Assembly (NCBI GenBank): GCA_964530525.1 | Contig: CAZHBH010000055.1 | Location: 1 to 13,840, forward strand | Direction of reading: 5' to 3' | DNA length: 13,840 bases | Source: CAYNQN01 sp964530525 | GTDB lineage: Bacteria; Actinomycetota; Acidimicrobiia; Acidimicrobiales; Acidimicrobilacustridaceae | Shown here: one piece after another, positions 5,615 to 12,746 of the stretch | Layout: every line of letters begins with the position of its first letter | How positions within the stretch are numbered: the first letter of the stretch is position 1 | Notes under the pieces: model-generated | What the model was told of the DNA's origin: nothing | What the model saw: the letters and a program-made list of their open reading frames with translations, nothing else | Database searches by the model: none | Translations under genes and position numbers: made by a program

Positions 5615-8125
5615 GTGGCAAGCACAACCAGATCCCGCAAGGCGCCGGCGAAGCCCCGCTCGCGACGCTCGACCAAGCGGCCCCAGGCGCAAACCCGCAA
5701 GGGCTCGGGGGCCCGCAGGGGACGAGGAGCTTCCGGCGGCCTGAGGGCGGTGTTCGACGGTCACGGTCACGACGTCTGGGGCATCGGCCTCATCGTCTTC
5801 GCGCTGGTCGCGGCCCTGGGGGTGTACGCGGATGCCGCGGGACCTCTGGGCGAGGCGATAGCAGATGCGCTCGGTGCACTGGTGGGACGCTTCGCCTACG
5901 CGGTGCCGCCCCTCCTCGTGGTGATCGGCGGTCTGTTGGTGAGGGGTCCGCGCCCACCATCGGCGCACCCGGAGGCCGACGTTGCCGATGGTGCGTCGGC
6001 TGCGATGGCAAGGGCCACGAGGGGCTCTGGTTTGAAGCTCGTCCTGGGGGCGGCCCTCATGATGGTGGCCGCCTGCGGGCTGGCGCACCTCTTGGGCGGC
6101 CAGCCGGCACGGGGTGCCTCGGTGGCGGAGCTCTCCGATGCGGGGGGCTGGTTGGGCCTGGCAATCGGAGGCTCGATGGCCGACGTCCTCGGAGAGTGGG
6201 GCAGCGGTCTGGTCCTGGTGGCCATCGCCGTGATCGGCGTCGTCCTGGTCACCGGCACGACGATCAGGGCTGTGGCAGCCCGCACCGCGTCCGGCGTACG
6301 GCCGGTCGGGAGCTTCGTGAAGGACAAGGTCGGGGGCCTCTTCGAGATGAAGGGCGCCGTCGTCGGCGAAGCCGTCCCCGACGCCACGCGAGACCTCCCG
6401 TCGTCCCAGTCGGGCCCTGCGGGCACGATCTCCCCAGACGTGGTGGTCCCGACCGTTCAGGTCGCCGGCGAGGTGGACCTGTTCGACGTGGAGGCTGCGG
6501 ACGAGCTCGAGGGGGAGGGCCCTCAGACCTCCGCCGGAGCGGTGGCGGTCCAGGTGCCGGAGCCCGATCCCGTGGAGCCCGAAGCCGACGAAGGCGACGG
6601 CGACGCGGAGGTCGAGCCAGCGGGGGCCGGCCAGCTCGCCATCGACCTGGGCCCTGCTGCCAAGGCACCGGTGTGGAAGCTTCCGCCCCGCAAGCTGCTG
6701 GAGCGCTCGGAGGCCCAGGAGGTAGATCGCAAGCTCGTGGAGGAGCAGGGGCGAGCCCTCGAGAGCGCGCTGGCCGAGCATGGCGTGGAGACACGCCTGG
6801 TGGGCATGGTCGTGGGGCCCACCGTCACGCGGTTCGAGCTGGAGCTGGGGCCGGGTGTGAAGGTCGCCAAGGTGACGAGCCTCCACAAGGACATCGCCTA
6901 CGCGATGGCCTCACCGGACGTTCGCATCCTCGCCCCCATCCCGGGCCGTCAGGCCATAGGGGTGGAGGTGCCGAACGTGAAGCGGCAGGTGGTCGCTCTC
7001 GGCGACATCCTCGCCTCACCGGAGGCTCGCTCGGCAACCCATCCGCTCGAGGTGGCCATAGGGCGCGACATCAACGGTCGTGCGGTGCTCGCCAACCTGG
7101 CCCGCATGCCCCACATCCTCATAGCGGGGGCCACGGGTGCCGGGAAGTCGTCGTGCATCAACTCGCTCATCACGTCGGTCCTCATGCGGACCACGCCCGA
7201 CCAGGTGCGGCTCATCCTCGTCGATCCCAAGCGCGTCGAGCTGGGTCAGTACAACCGGTTGCCGCACCTCCTCACCGGTGTGGTCACGAACCCCAAGAAG
7301 GCGGCAAACGCCCTGGACTGGGCCGTGAAGGAGATGGAACGCCGCTACGACCTGCTCTCCGAGGTGGGCTTCCGGGACATCGACGGCTACAACGCGGCGT
7401 ACGACCGCGGCGACCTGCGCGACGAGGTCGACCCCACGATCACCTACCGGCGCCTGCCCTACATACTCGTGGTGGTCGACGAGCTGAACGACCTGATGAT
7501 GGTGGCCGCCCGCGACGTCGAGGAGTCGATCTGCCGCATCGCCCAGATGGCGCGGGCGGTGGGCATCCACCTGGTCATCGCCACGCAGCGACCGTCGGTG
7601 AACGTGATCACGGGAGTGATCAAGGCGAACGTGCCGGCACGTCTCGCGTTCGCGGTCTCCAGCCTCGCCGACAGCCGCGTGATCCTCGACCAGGGCGGTG
7701 CCGAGCGCCTGGTGGGCAAGGGAGACATGCTCCTGCTCGGACCGAGCTCGTCGGTTCCCCAGCGCATCCAGGGGGCATGGGTCGACGAGGCGGAGGTGCG
7801 CAAGGTGGTGGGGCACTGGCGTCGCCAGTCGCCCGAGGTTGCCTACGTGGAGGGCGTGGAGGGCAGCGACGGACCCGAGGGCGGCCCTTCCGGAGGATCG
7901 GGCGGCACCGATGGCGACGACGACGACCTCCTTGCCCAGGCAAAGGAGCTCGTGGTGCGTTCGCAGCTGGGATCCACCTCCATGCTCCAGCGCAAGCTGC
8001 GCGTCGGCTTCGCCCGCGCGGGCCGTCTCATGGACCTGTTGGAGCAGCGCGGCGTCGTGGGTCCATCCGAGGGATCCAAGGCCCGAGCAGTGCTCATGAC
8101 CCCCGAGGAGCTCGACGGCCCATAG
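5615..8125 (+). CDS. ftsK: DNA translocase FtsK (SpoIIIE/FtsK family)
   Basis: This 836-residue septal motor pumps chromosome ends through the closing septum and triggers XerCD at dif. After a basic N-terminus come membrane segments at about 54-72, 90-109, 140-160 and 197-214, with a weaker one near 180. An acidic linker (about 240-340) follows, then the alpha/beta motor domains. Walker A is GATGAGKS (505-512). Walker B is YILVVVDEL (616-624), with Asp622 and Glu623. The C-terminal winged-helix gamma domain (about 768-836, for example GSTSMLQRKLRVGFARAGRL and GVVGPSEGSKAR) reads KOPS sites and is almost consensus. Walker B is followed by Asn625 where DELADLMM is usual. GTG 5615 is preferred because AGG (5603-5605) lies 9 nt upstream. 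An in-frame TTG at 5585 would add 10 residues but has no ribosome site. Confidence 0.95.
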   Translation: MASTTRSRKAPAKPRSRRSTKRPQAQTRKGSGARRGRGASGGLRAVFDGHGHDVWGIGLIVFALVAALGVYADAAGPLGEAIADALGALVGRFAYAVPPLLVVIGGLLVRGPRPPSAHPEADVADGASAAMARATRGSGLKLVLGAALMMVAACGLAHLLGGQPARGASVAELSDAGGWLGLAIGGSMADVLGEWGSGLVLVAIAVIGVVLVTGTTIRAVAARTASGVRPVGSFVKDKVGGLFEMKGAVVGEAVPDATRDLPSSQSGPAGTISPDVVVPTVQVAGEVDLFDVEAADELEGEGPQTSAGAVAVQVPEPDPVEPEADEGDGDAEVEPAGAGQLAIDLGPAAKAPVWKLPPRKLLERSEAQEVDRKLVEEQGRALESALAEHGVETRLVGMVVGPTVTRFELELGPGVKVAKVTSLHKDIAYAMASPDVRILAPIPGRQAIGVEVPNVKRQVVALGDILASPEARSATHPLEVAIGRDINGRAVLANLARMPHILIAGATGAGKSSCINSLITSVLMRTTPDQVRLILVDPKRVELGQYNRLPHLLTGVVTNPKKAANALDWAVKEMERRYDLLSEVGFRDIDGYNAAYDRGDLRDEVDPTITYRRLPYILVVVDELNDLMMVAARDVEESICRIAQMARAVGIHLVIATQRPSVNVITGVIKANVPARLAFAVSSLADSRVILDQGGAERLVGKGDMLLLGPSSSVPQRIQGAWVDEAEVRKVVGHWRRQSPEVAYVEGVEGSDGPEGGPSGGSGGTDGDDDDLLAQAKELVVRSQLGSTSMLQRKLRVGFARAGRLMDLLEQRGVVGPSEGSKARAVLMTPEELDGP

Positions 8126-8129
8126 AGGC

Positions 8130-8156
8130 CGAGCCGACAGGCGAGGCCGTGGCTCG
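8130..8156 (+). terminator. Possible terminator hairpin after ftsK
   Basis: CGAGCC (8130-8135) and GGCTCG (8151-8156) form a 6-bp GC stem starting 5 nt after the ftsK stop. The 15-nt loop is long and no T-run follows, so support is modest. The next gene has its own promoter, which fits a transcript end here. Confidence 0.35.
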
Positions 8157-8212
8157 AGCGGTCTGCTCAGCAGGCAGAAGTGGGAGGCACAGGTACCCAG
8201 CAGGCCTACCGC

Positions 8213-8218
8213 TAAAGT
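8213..8218 (+). promoter_or_regulatory. Predicted -10 box for leaderless NUDIX mRNA
   Basis: TAAAGT matches TANNNT and ends exactly 6 nt before the ATG at 8225, so transcription should begin at the start codon. No Shine-Dalgarno sequence is present. The position where a -35 box would lie (around 8190) is not TTGACA-like. Confidence 0.65.
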
Positions 8219-8224
8219 CCGGCG

Positions 8225-8758
8225 ATGCGCTGGGACGTGCACGGGGAGCGGTCGGTCTACGAGAGCGACTGGATGAGCCTGCGGCTCGTCGACGTCGAGA
8301 TCCCTGGGGGTGAGCGCTTCGACCACCACGTGGTCCGCTTCCCCCGCCCGGCCGTGGGCACGGTGATCGTCGACGGAAGCTCTCAGGTGCTCATGCTCTG
8401 GCGGCACCGGTTCACCACCGACTCGTGGGGCTGGGAGCTACCCGCCGGTGGCGTGGACCCTGGGGAGTCGCTGGAGGAGGCGGCGGTGCGCGAAGCGGTC
8501 GAGGAGGCGGGCTGGCGTCCCGGGCGGCTCCGTCCCCTCGTCACCTACCACCCCATAAACGGTGCTACCGACCAGCGCTTCGCGCTGTTCGTGGGCGAGG
8601 ACCCCGTGGAGGTGGGCCCGCCCACCGATGCGGGGGAGGCCGAGCGGGTGGAGTGGGTCGCCTCGGCCACCCTGCGCGACGAGGTGCTCGCCGGCCGGGT
8701 GACCGACGGCATGTCGCTCACGGGCCTGCTCTGGTGCTTCGCCTACGGGATCCTCTGA
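8225..8758 (+). CDS. NUDIX hydrolase, ADP-ribose pyrophosphatase-like
   Basis: This 177-residue protein has a complete Nudix box G-x5-E-x7-RE-x2-EE-x-G-W at 75-97: Gly75, Glu81, Arg89-Glu90, Glu93-Glu94, Gly96 and Trp97. These acidic residues bind the metal ions for hydrolysis of a nucleoside diphosphate linked to another group. The YHPINGATDQRF segment about 15-25 residues after the box, with its proline, resembles ADP-ribose pyrophosphatases (NudF type), so ADP-ribose or a related sugar nucleotide is the likeliest substrate. The exact substrate cannot be fixed by sequence. It is a single gene between hairpins, read from its own predicted leaderless promoter; the ATG choice follows from that promoter. 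Confidence 0.88.
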   Translation: MRWDVHGERSVYESDWMSLRLVDVEIPGGERFDHHVVRFPRPAVGTVIVDGSSQVLMLWRHRFTTDSWGWELPAGGVDPGESLEEAAVREAVEEAGWRPGRLRPLVTYHPINGATDQRFALFVGEDPVEVGPPTDAGEAERVEWVASATLRDEVLAGRVTDGMSLTGLLWCFAYGIL

Positions 8759-8793
8759 GATCGGTAGCCCACGGCCACCAGACCGCTGGCCCA

Positions 8794-8814
8794 GGGGTCG
8801 CCCTTGGGCGCCCC
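8794..8814 (+). terminator. Strong hairpin after the NUDIX gene
   Basis: GGGG (8794-8797) and CGCCC (8799-8803) pair with CCCC (8811-8814) and GGGCG (8806-8810). This gives a 9-bp GC stem with one bulged T (8798) and a very tight TT loop, so the innermost pair probably opens. No T-run follows. It lies 35 nt after the NUDIX stop and shares its 3' CCCC arm with the next hairpin. Confidence 0.45.
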
Positions 8815-8828
8815 GAGTAGCATCGGGG
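8811..8828 (+). promoter_or_regulatory. Palindrome containing the rimO -10 box
   Basis: CCCCGA (8811-8816) and TCGGGG (8823-8828) are perfect inverted repeats around GTAGCA. The loop and first arm base include TAGCAT (8818-8823), a TANNNT box ending 8 nt before the rimO ATG at 8832. It could be an operator over the promoter or, in read-through RNA, a hairpin next to the start codon. It uses the same CCCC bases as the upstream hairpin, so in RNA the two cannot form together. Confidence 0.45.
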
Positions 8829-8831
8829 GCC

Positions 8832-10139
8832 ATGGCGCAGACCTACTGGGTCGAGACGCTCGGCTGCCCGAAGAACCAGGTGGACTCGGACAAGCTCGCC
8901 GGCACGCTCCTTGCCGACGGCTTGACCCCTGCCGTCGCAGCGCAGGACGCCGACCTCGTGGTGGTCAACACGTGCGCCTTCATCGACGAGGCCCGCAAGG
9001 AGTCGATCGAGACCATCTTGGACCTCGGCGAGTCCAGACGTGAAGGCGCCCGCCTGGTGGTCACCGGTTGCATGGCCGAGCGCTACGGCTCGGAGGTGGC
9101 CGACGCCATCCCCGAGGCCGACTTGGTGGCCGGCTTCGGGGTGCCTGTCACCTTGAACCCGTCCAAGAGATCCGCTCGCGCAGACGACGAGGAGGTTCCC
9201 TCCTTCGATCTTCTCAACCTACCTCGGCCTGCCGCCAACTCTCCCTGGGCTTACGTGAAGGTGGCGGAAGGCTGCGACAGGCGATGCGGCTTCTGCGCCA
9301 TCCCCATCTTCCGGGGCCCGCAGCGCTCCAGGGACGTCGCCGAGGTGCTGGCCGAGGTGGACGCGCTGGGAGCGAAGGAGGTTGTCCTCGTAGCGCAGGA
9401 CCTGGCTTCCTTCGGTCGGGACCAGGGCCGGGGAGATCGCCTGCTGGTGTCGTTGGTCGACGAGCTGGCCTCGCGAGTGGAGCGGGTGCGCCTGCTCTAC
9501 CTCTACCCGTCGGACCTCACCGACGAGCTCGTCGACGCGATCCTGCGGACCGGGGTCCCCTACTTCGACCTCTCCCTGCAGCACGCTTCGCGGCCCCTCC
9601 TCGCTCGCATGCGCCGCTGGGGCGACGGCGAGCGGTTCCTGGAGCGGATCGAGGACATCCGCCGGGTCGAGCCAGAAGCTGCCTTCCGCTCCAACTTCAT
9701 CGTGGGGTACCCGGGAGAGACCGAGGTCGACCACGACCGCCTGCTCGACTTCGTCGAGCGCGCCCAGCTCGACTGGTGCGGGCTGTTCCCCTACTCGGCC
9801 GAAGAGGGGACCTACGCCGCAGATCTGGATGGCGCCGTCCCCGCCGAGCTGGTGCGTGAGCGCCTGGCCGAGCTCTCAGCGCTGTCCGAGGCCATCACCG
9901 CCGCCAAGCGCGACGAGCTGATCGGCACCACCGCGTCGGTGCTGGTGGACTCGCCGGGCCAGGCCCGCAGCTTCCGGGAGGCCCCCGAGATCGACGGGGT
10001 GATCTCGGTGCCCACCGACCTGGCGCCCGGAGACCTCGTCGACGTCCGGATCGTCGGCGCCTTGGGCCCCGACTTGGTGGGCGAGCCCGTAGGGGGACTC
10101 CAAGCAGCCAAGGCCGAAGCGGTCGGAGCGGCGTCGTGA
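8832..10139 (+). CDS. rimO: Ribosomal protein S12 methylthiotransferase RimO
   Basis: This 435-residue radical-SAM enzyme adds a methylthio group to the conserved aspartate of ribosomal protein S12. The N-terminal UPF0004 domain begins with ETLGCPKNQVDSD, typical of RimO rather than MiaB. Its Cys12, Cys48 and Cys80 hold the auxiliary cluster. The radical-SAM motif is CDRRCGFC (Cys148, Cys152, Cys155). Further landmarks are YLYPSDLTDEL and LQHASRPLLARMRR (in the middle), FIVGYPGETE, and a C-terminal TRAM domain containing FREAPEIDGVI. Length fits the family. The start lies next to a palindromic promoter region. The stop overlaps the pgsA start by 4 bp (GTGA), so the two are probably translated in a coupled way. 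Confidence 0.94.
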   Translation: MAQTYWVETLGCPKNQVDSDKLAGTLLADGLTPAVAAQDADLVVVNTCAFIDEARKESIETILDLGESRREGARLVVTGCMAERYGSEVADAIPEADLVAGFGVPVTLNPSKRSARADDEEVPSFDLLNLPRPAANSPWAYVKVAEGCDRRCGFCAIPIFRGPQRSRDVAEVLAEVDALGAKEVVLVAQDLASFGRDQGRGDRLLVSLVDELASRVERVRLLYLYPSDLTDELVDAILRTGVPYFDLSLQHASRPLLARMRRWGDGERFLERIEDIRRVEPEAAFRSNFIVGYPGETEVDHDRLLDFVERAQLDWCGLFPYSAEEGTYAADLDGAVPAELVRERLAELSALSEAITAAKRDELIGTTASVLVDSPGQARSFREAPEIDGVISVPTDLAPGDLVDVRIVGALGPDLVGEPVGGLQAAKAEAVGAAS

Positions 10140-10741
10140 GCGGTAAGGAACCTCCGTCGGAGGCGGCCGCCGCCTCCGGGTCGTCGCGGGCCGAGACGGT
10201 CTACGGGCCGTCGGCTCTGGCGACCCCGGCGAACGCCATCACGGTGCTGCGCCTCCTCGTGGCGCCCGTGCTGTTCGCGATGATCGCAGCGGAGCCCAAC
10301 ACATGGGTGAACTTCGTGCTGTGGGCCGTCCTCTCGGCCACCGACGGCGTCGACGGGTTCATCGCCAGGCGCCATGGGACCACGCGCAGCGGAGCCTTCC
10401 TGGATCCCCTGGCCGACAAGGTGCTGGTGCTGGGAGCCCTGTGCGCCCTGGTGGCTTCGGGGACGCTGCCGATCGTGCCCGTGGCGATCATCGCCGTCCG
10501 GGAGCTGGCGGTGAGCCTGTTCCGGGTGCGCCTCGGTCGCCAAGGCCTGGCGGTGCCCGCCCGGTCGACCGCGAAGCTCAAGACGTTCCTGCAGACCTTG
10601 GCCGTGGCAGCGGCGATCATGCCCACGCTGGTGGGCTACGAGTGGCTCGCCAACACGGTGCTGTGGGCGTCGGTCTTCATGGCCCTCGTCAGTGCCTGGC
10701 AGTACTTCAGAGACGGTCGCTGCGCCGCCACGGCCATGTGA
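10136..10741 (+). CDS. pgsA: CDP-diacylglycerol-glycerol-3-phosphate 3-phosphatidyltransferase PgsA-like
   Basis: This 201-residue membrane enzyme of the CDP-alcohol phosphatidyltransferase family is expected to make phosphatidylglycerol phosphate from CDP-diacylglycerol and glycerol-3-phosphate. The signature runs DGVDGFIAR (70-78) then GAFLDPLAD (86-94), giving the four metal-binding aspartates Asp70, Asp73, Asp90 and Asp94. Seven residues lie between AR and the second glycine where the consensus has eight, so the motif is one short. Hydrophobic segments lie at about 35-52, 57-70, 95-125, 150-167 and 172-188, and a 30-residue polar N-terminus precedes them. The GTG start overlaps the rimO stop. 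It ends before two GC hairpins. Neighbours favour PgsA, but another CDP-alcohol transferase is possible. Confidence 0.85.
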   Translation: MSGKEPPSEAAAASGSSRAETVYGPSALATPANAITVLRLLVAPVLFAMIAAEPNTWVNFVLWAVLSATDGVDGFIARRHGTTRSGAFLDPLADKVLVLGALCALVASGTLPIVPVAIIAVRELAVSLFRVRLGRQGLAVPARSTAKLKTFLQTLAVAAAIMPTLVGYEWLANTVLWASVFMALVSAWQYFRDGRCAATAM

Positions 10742-10745
10742 CCAT

Positions 10746-10773
10746 GCGGCGGCTCCACCGGTGTCGCCGCCGC
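10746..10773 (+). terminator. Terminator-like hairpin after pgsA
   Basis: GCGGCGGC (10746-10753) and GCCGCCGC (10766-10773) form a perfect 8-bp GC stem around a 12-nt loop, starting 5 nt after the pgsA stop. It has no T-run. It likely ends the rimO-pgsA transcript, as cinA has its own promoter box downstream. Confidence 0.5.
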
Positions 10774-10776
10774 CCA

Positions 10777-10794
10777 CACCCGAGCCCCCGGGTG
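10777..10794 (+). terminator. Second hairpin after pgsA
   Basis: CACCCG (10777-10782) and CGGGTG (10789-10794) make a 6-bp stem with a 6-nt loop directly after the 8-bp hairpin. The tandem arrangement strengthens the case for a transcript end or an RNase barrier here. Confidence 0.4.
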
Positions 10795-10841
10795 CGAGCG
10801 GGCACTTCGCGGGTGGGTTCCACCTTTCGAGCGGCTCTTGG

Positions 10842-10853
10842 CGCTGCGCAGCG
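10842..10853 (+). promoter_or_regulatory. 12-bp palindrome abutting the cinA -10 box
   Basis: CGCTGCGCAGCG is a perfect 12-bp palindrome that ends at the base before the cinA -10 hexamer. It therefore occupies the spacer region, where a repressor or an activator could act. I do not recognise the regulator. Confidence 0.4.
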
Positions 10854-10859
10854 TAACGT
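10854..10859 (+). promoter_or_regulatory. Predicted -10 box for leaderless cinA mRNA
   Basis: TAACGT fits TANNNT and ends exactly 6 nt before the ATG at 10866, with no Shine-Dalgarno sequence. This is the third copy of this geometry in the window. Confidence 0.65.
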
Positions 10860-10865
10860 GCGGGA

Positions 10866-12158
10866 ATGCGCTGTGAGGTGGTGGCCGTCGGAACCGAGCT
10901 GCTGCTGGGGCAGGTGGTCGACACCAACTCTGCCTGGATAGGAGAACAGCTGGCGCTGGCGGGCATCGACTGCTTCTTCCAATCCAAGGTCGGCGACAAC
11001 CACGAGCGCATGCGTGCCGTCATCAGCCAGGCGTTGGACCGCAGCGACGCCGTGATCGTCTGCGGCGGCCTGGGCCCCACGCAGGACGACATCACCCGTG
11101 AGGTGATAGCGGACGTCATGGGGGTCGACCTGGTGCTCGACCGGGACGTCGAGGCTCGCATCCGCAAGGTCTTCGAGGCGCGGGGCCGTTCGATGCCTGC
11201 CAACAACCTGCGCCAGGCCATGGTCCCGGTGGGAGCGCAGGTGATCCCCAAGCAGCTCGGCACGGCTCCCGGCCTGATCTGCCCCGTCGGTGCCGATCGG
11301 GATGGTGGGGCGGTCGCAGAAGGCGTGGGTGCAGGGCAGAAGGTGATCTACGCGGTTCCGGGGGTGCCGGCCGAGATGCGGGCCATGGTGACCGACACCG
11401 TCATCGACGACCTGCGATCCCGGGCCGGACAGGACGCGGTGATCAAGAGCAGGGTGCTGCGCATCTGGGGGACGTCCGAGTCGGGCCTGGCCGAGATCCT
11501 CTCGCCCCGCATCGACGAGCTCGACTCCCTGCTCGCGGCGGGGGAGCGGATGTGCACGCTCGCGTTCCTCGCCAGCGGGGTGGAGGGCCTGAAGGTGCGG
11601 ATCACGGCGAAGGCGGCCACCGAGGCCGAGGCCGACGTCATGCTCGCCGCCGAGGCGCGGGAGCTCTCCGCGCTGCTGGGTGAGGTCGTCTTCTCCACCG
11701 ACGACGAGACGATGGAGGTGGTGGTGGTGAGGTTGCTGGAAGAGCTGGGCCTCACGATGGGAACCGCCGAGTCGGTGACGGGGGGCCTCGTGGCGGCAAG
11801 GCTGACCGCCGCCCCGGGCGCCAGCAAGGTCCTGCGGGGCGGCCTGGTGTCGTACGCCTCGGAGGTCAAGTACTCGTTGCTCGGGGTGCCCGAGGGGCCG
11901 GTGGTCACCGCAGAGGCGGCCCAGGCGATGGCCGCCGGTGTGTGCGCGCTGGTGGGGTGCGAGGTGGGAGTCGCCACGACCGGCGTCGCGGGACCCGAGT
12001 CCCAGGAGGGCGTGCCGGTGGGCACGGTCTTCGTGGGTCTCTGCCTGCACGGCGAGACGAGCTCGCAGGAGCTGAGGCTGCCGGGTGACCGCGACCTCGT
12101 GCAGCAGTTGGCGGCCATCTCGGCGCTCGACCTGCTCCGTCGCCGGCTAGTGCTCTGA
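10866..12158 (+). CDS. cinA: CinA family protein (COG1058 domain plus NMN amidase PncC)
   Basis: This 430-residue protein has two domains. The N-terminal MoCF-like domain (about 1-175) has VGTELLLGQVVDTN (8-21), GGLGPTQDDITRE (67-79) and the PGVPAEM block (165-171); in related proteins it is an ADP-ribose pyrophosphatase. The C-terminal PncC domain (about 280-430) has AESVTGG (301-307), RGGLVSYASEVK (324-335) and TTGVAGPESQ (371-380). It deamidates nicotinamide mononucleotide in pyridine nucleotide recycling. Val304 replaces the Cys often found in ESCTGG, but the Ser303-Thr305 pair is kept. Residues about 141-158 form a Gly/Ala/Asp-rich extension before the VIYAVPGVP block. The gene is followed after 10 bp by thpR and is predicted to start a new leaderless transcript. 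Its place just upstream of the recA region is common in bacteria. Confidence 0.93.
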   Translation: MRCEVVAVGTELLLGQVVDTNSAWIGEQLALAGIDCFFQSKVGDNHERMRAVISQALDRSDAVIVCGGLGPTQDDITREVIADVMGVDLVLDRDVEARIRKVFEARGRSMPANNLRQAMVPVGAQVIPKQLGTAPGLICPVGADRDGGAVAEGVGAGQKVIYAVPGVPAEMRAMVTDTVIDDLRSRAGQDAVIKSRVLRIWGTSESGLAEILSPRIDELDSLLAAGERMCTLAFLASGVEGLKVRITAKAATEAEADVMLAAEARELSALLGEVVFSTDDETMEVVVVRLLEELGLTMGTAESVTGGLVAARLTAAPGASKVLRGGLVSYASEVKYSLLGVPEGPVVTAEAAQAMAAGVCALVGCEVGVATTGVAGPESQEGVPVGTVFVGLCLHGETSSQELRLPGDRDLVQQLAAISALDLLRRRLVL

Positions 12159-12168
12159 GGGTGCCCCG

Positions 12169-12675
12169 GTGGCCCGCCTGTTCGTCGCCGCGTATCCACC
12201 TCCCGACGTGGTGGAAGCGCTGTGGGAGCAGCTGCCACGGCCGGCCGATCCGGGTCTTCGCTGGGTGCCCCGCGAGCAGCTGCACGTGACCCTCCGCTTC
12301 ATCGGCGAGGCCGACGAGGGGGACGCAGCGGCAGCTCTCCGGGCCCTCTCGGCCCCGTCCACGACGGTGGGCCTGGGGCCAGCGGTCAGCCGCCTCGGTG
12401 GCGAGGTCCTGTGCCTCCCGGCCACGGGTCTCGACGGGCTCGCCGCGGCGGTCGCCACGACAACCCGCTTCATCGGCGAGGCGAGCAGCCGGCCGTTCTC
12501 GGGCCACCTCACCATCGGGCGCTTCCGCCACCGCCAGTCGTGCGACCTCACGGGCACTCCGTTCCGAGCCACCTTCGACCTTCGTGAGGTGGCCCTGGTG
12601 CGGTCCACCATCTCGTCTTCAGGCGCCCACCACGAGGTGATCGCCACGTTCGCCCTCGCTCCCCGCGGCGCTTGA
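12169..12675 (+). CDS. thpR: RNA 2',3'-cyclic phosphodiesterase ThpR (2H phosphoesterase)
   Basis: This 168-residue protein of the LigT/2H family has both catalytic HxT motifs: His39-Val-Thr41 in QLHVTLRFIGE and His113-Leu-Thr115 in GHLTIGRFR. Family members open 2',3'-cyclic phosphates on RNA ends and can ligate 2'-5' in reverse. The N-terminus MARLFVAA is typical. The GTG start is 10 bp after the cinA stop, with GAGG (12157-12160) 8 nt upstream, so it is probably co-transcribed with cinA. The gene carries an exact 18-nt in-frame repeat coding RFIGEA twice. The older annotation name would be 2'-5' RNA ligase. Confidence 0.9.
   Translation: MARLFVAAYPPPDVVEALWEQLPRPADPGLRWVPREQLHVTLRFIGEADEGDAAAALRALSAPSTTVGLGPAVSRLGGEVLCLPATGLDGLAAAVATTTRFIGEASSRPFSGHLTIGRFRHRQSCDLTGTPFRATFDLREVALVRSTISSSGAHHEVIATFALAPRGA
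12294..12482 (+). repeat. Exact 18-nt direct repeat inside thpR
   Basis: CCGCTTCATCGGCGAGGC occurs at 12294-12311 and again at 12465-12482, 171 nt (57 codons) apart and in the same frame. Both copies encode RFIGEA, one just after the first HxT motif and one 8 residues before the second. Confidence 0.85.
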
Positions 12676-12724
12676 CGATCCCTTCCACGAGGCCCGGGCG
12701 GAGGGGCCCGGCAGCGGGATCCCG

Positions 12725-12744
12725 GCCCTCCCGGTCTCGAGGGC
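12725..12744. terminator. Hairpin between convergent thpR and msrB
   Basis: GCCCTC (12725-12730) and GAGGGC (12739-12744) form a 6-bp stem with an 8-nt loop, ending 2 bp from the msrB stop. A further palindrome, CGGGATCCCG, lies just upstream. There is no T-run. It is the likely end of both transcripts in this 71-bp gap. Confidence 0.4.
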
Positions 12745-12746
12745 GG

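Noticed and set aside
5585..5617. TTG at 5585 as the ftsK start
   Set aside because: No ribosome site lies before it. GTG 5615 has AGG 9 nt upstream and yields a typical basic FtsK N-terminus.
5434..8313. A 959-codon plus-strand open frame overlapping ftsK
   Set aside because: It is rich in Arg, Gly and Pro with no domain, and ftsK in another frame matches its family along the full length. Such frames arise from GC-rich third positions.
9812..12050. Long minus-strand open frames opposite rimO, pgsA and cinA
   Set aside because: They have no recognisable motifs and lie fully antisense to three confident genes.
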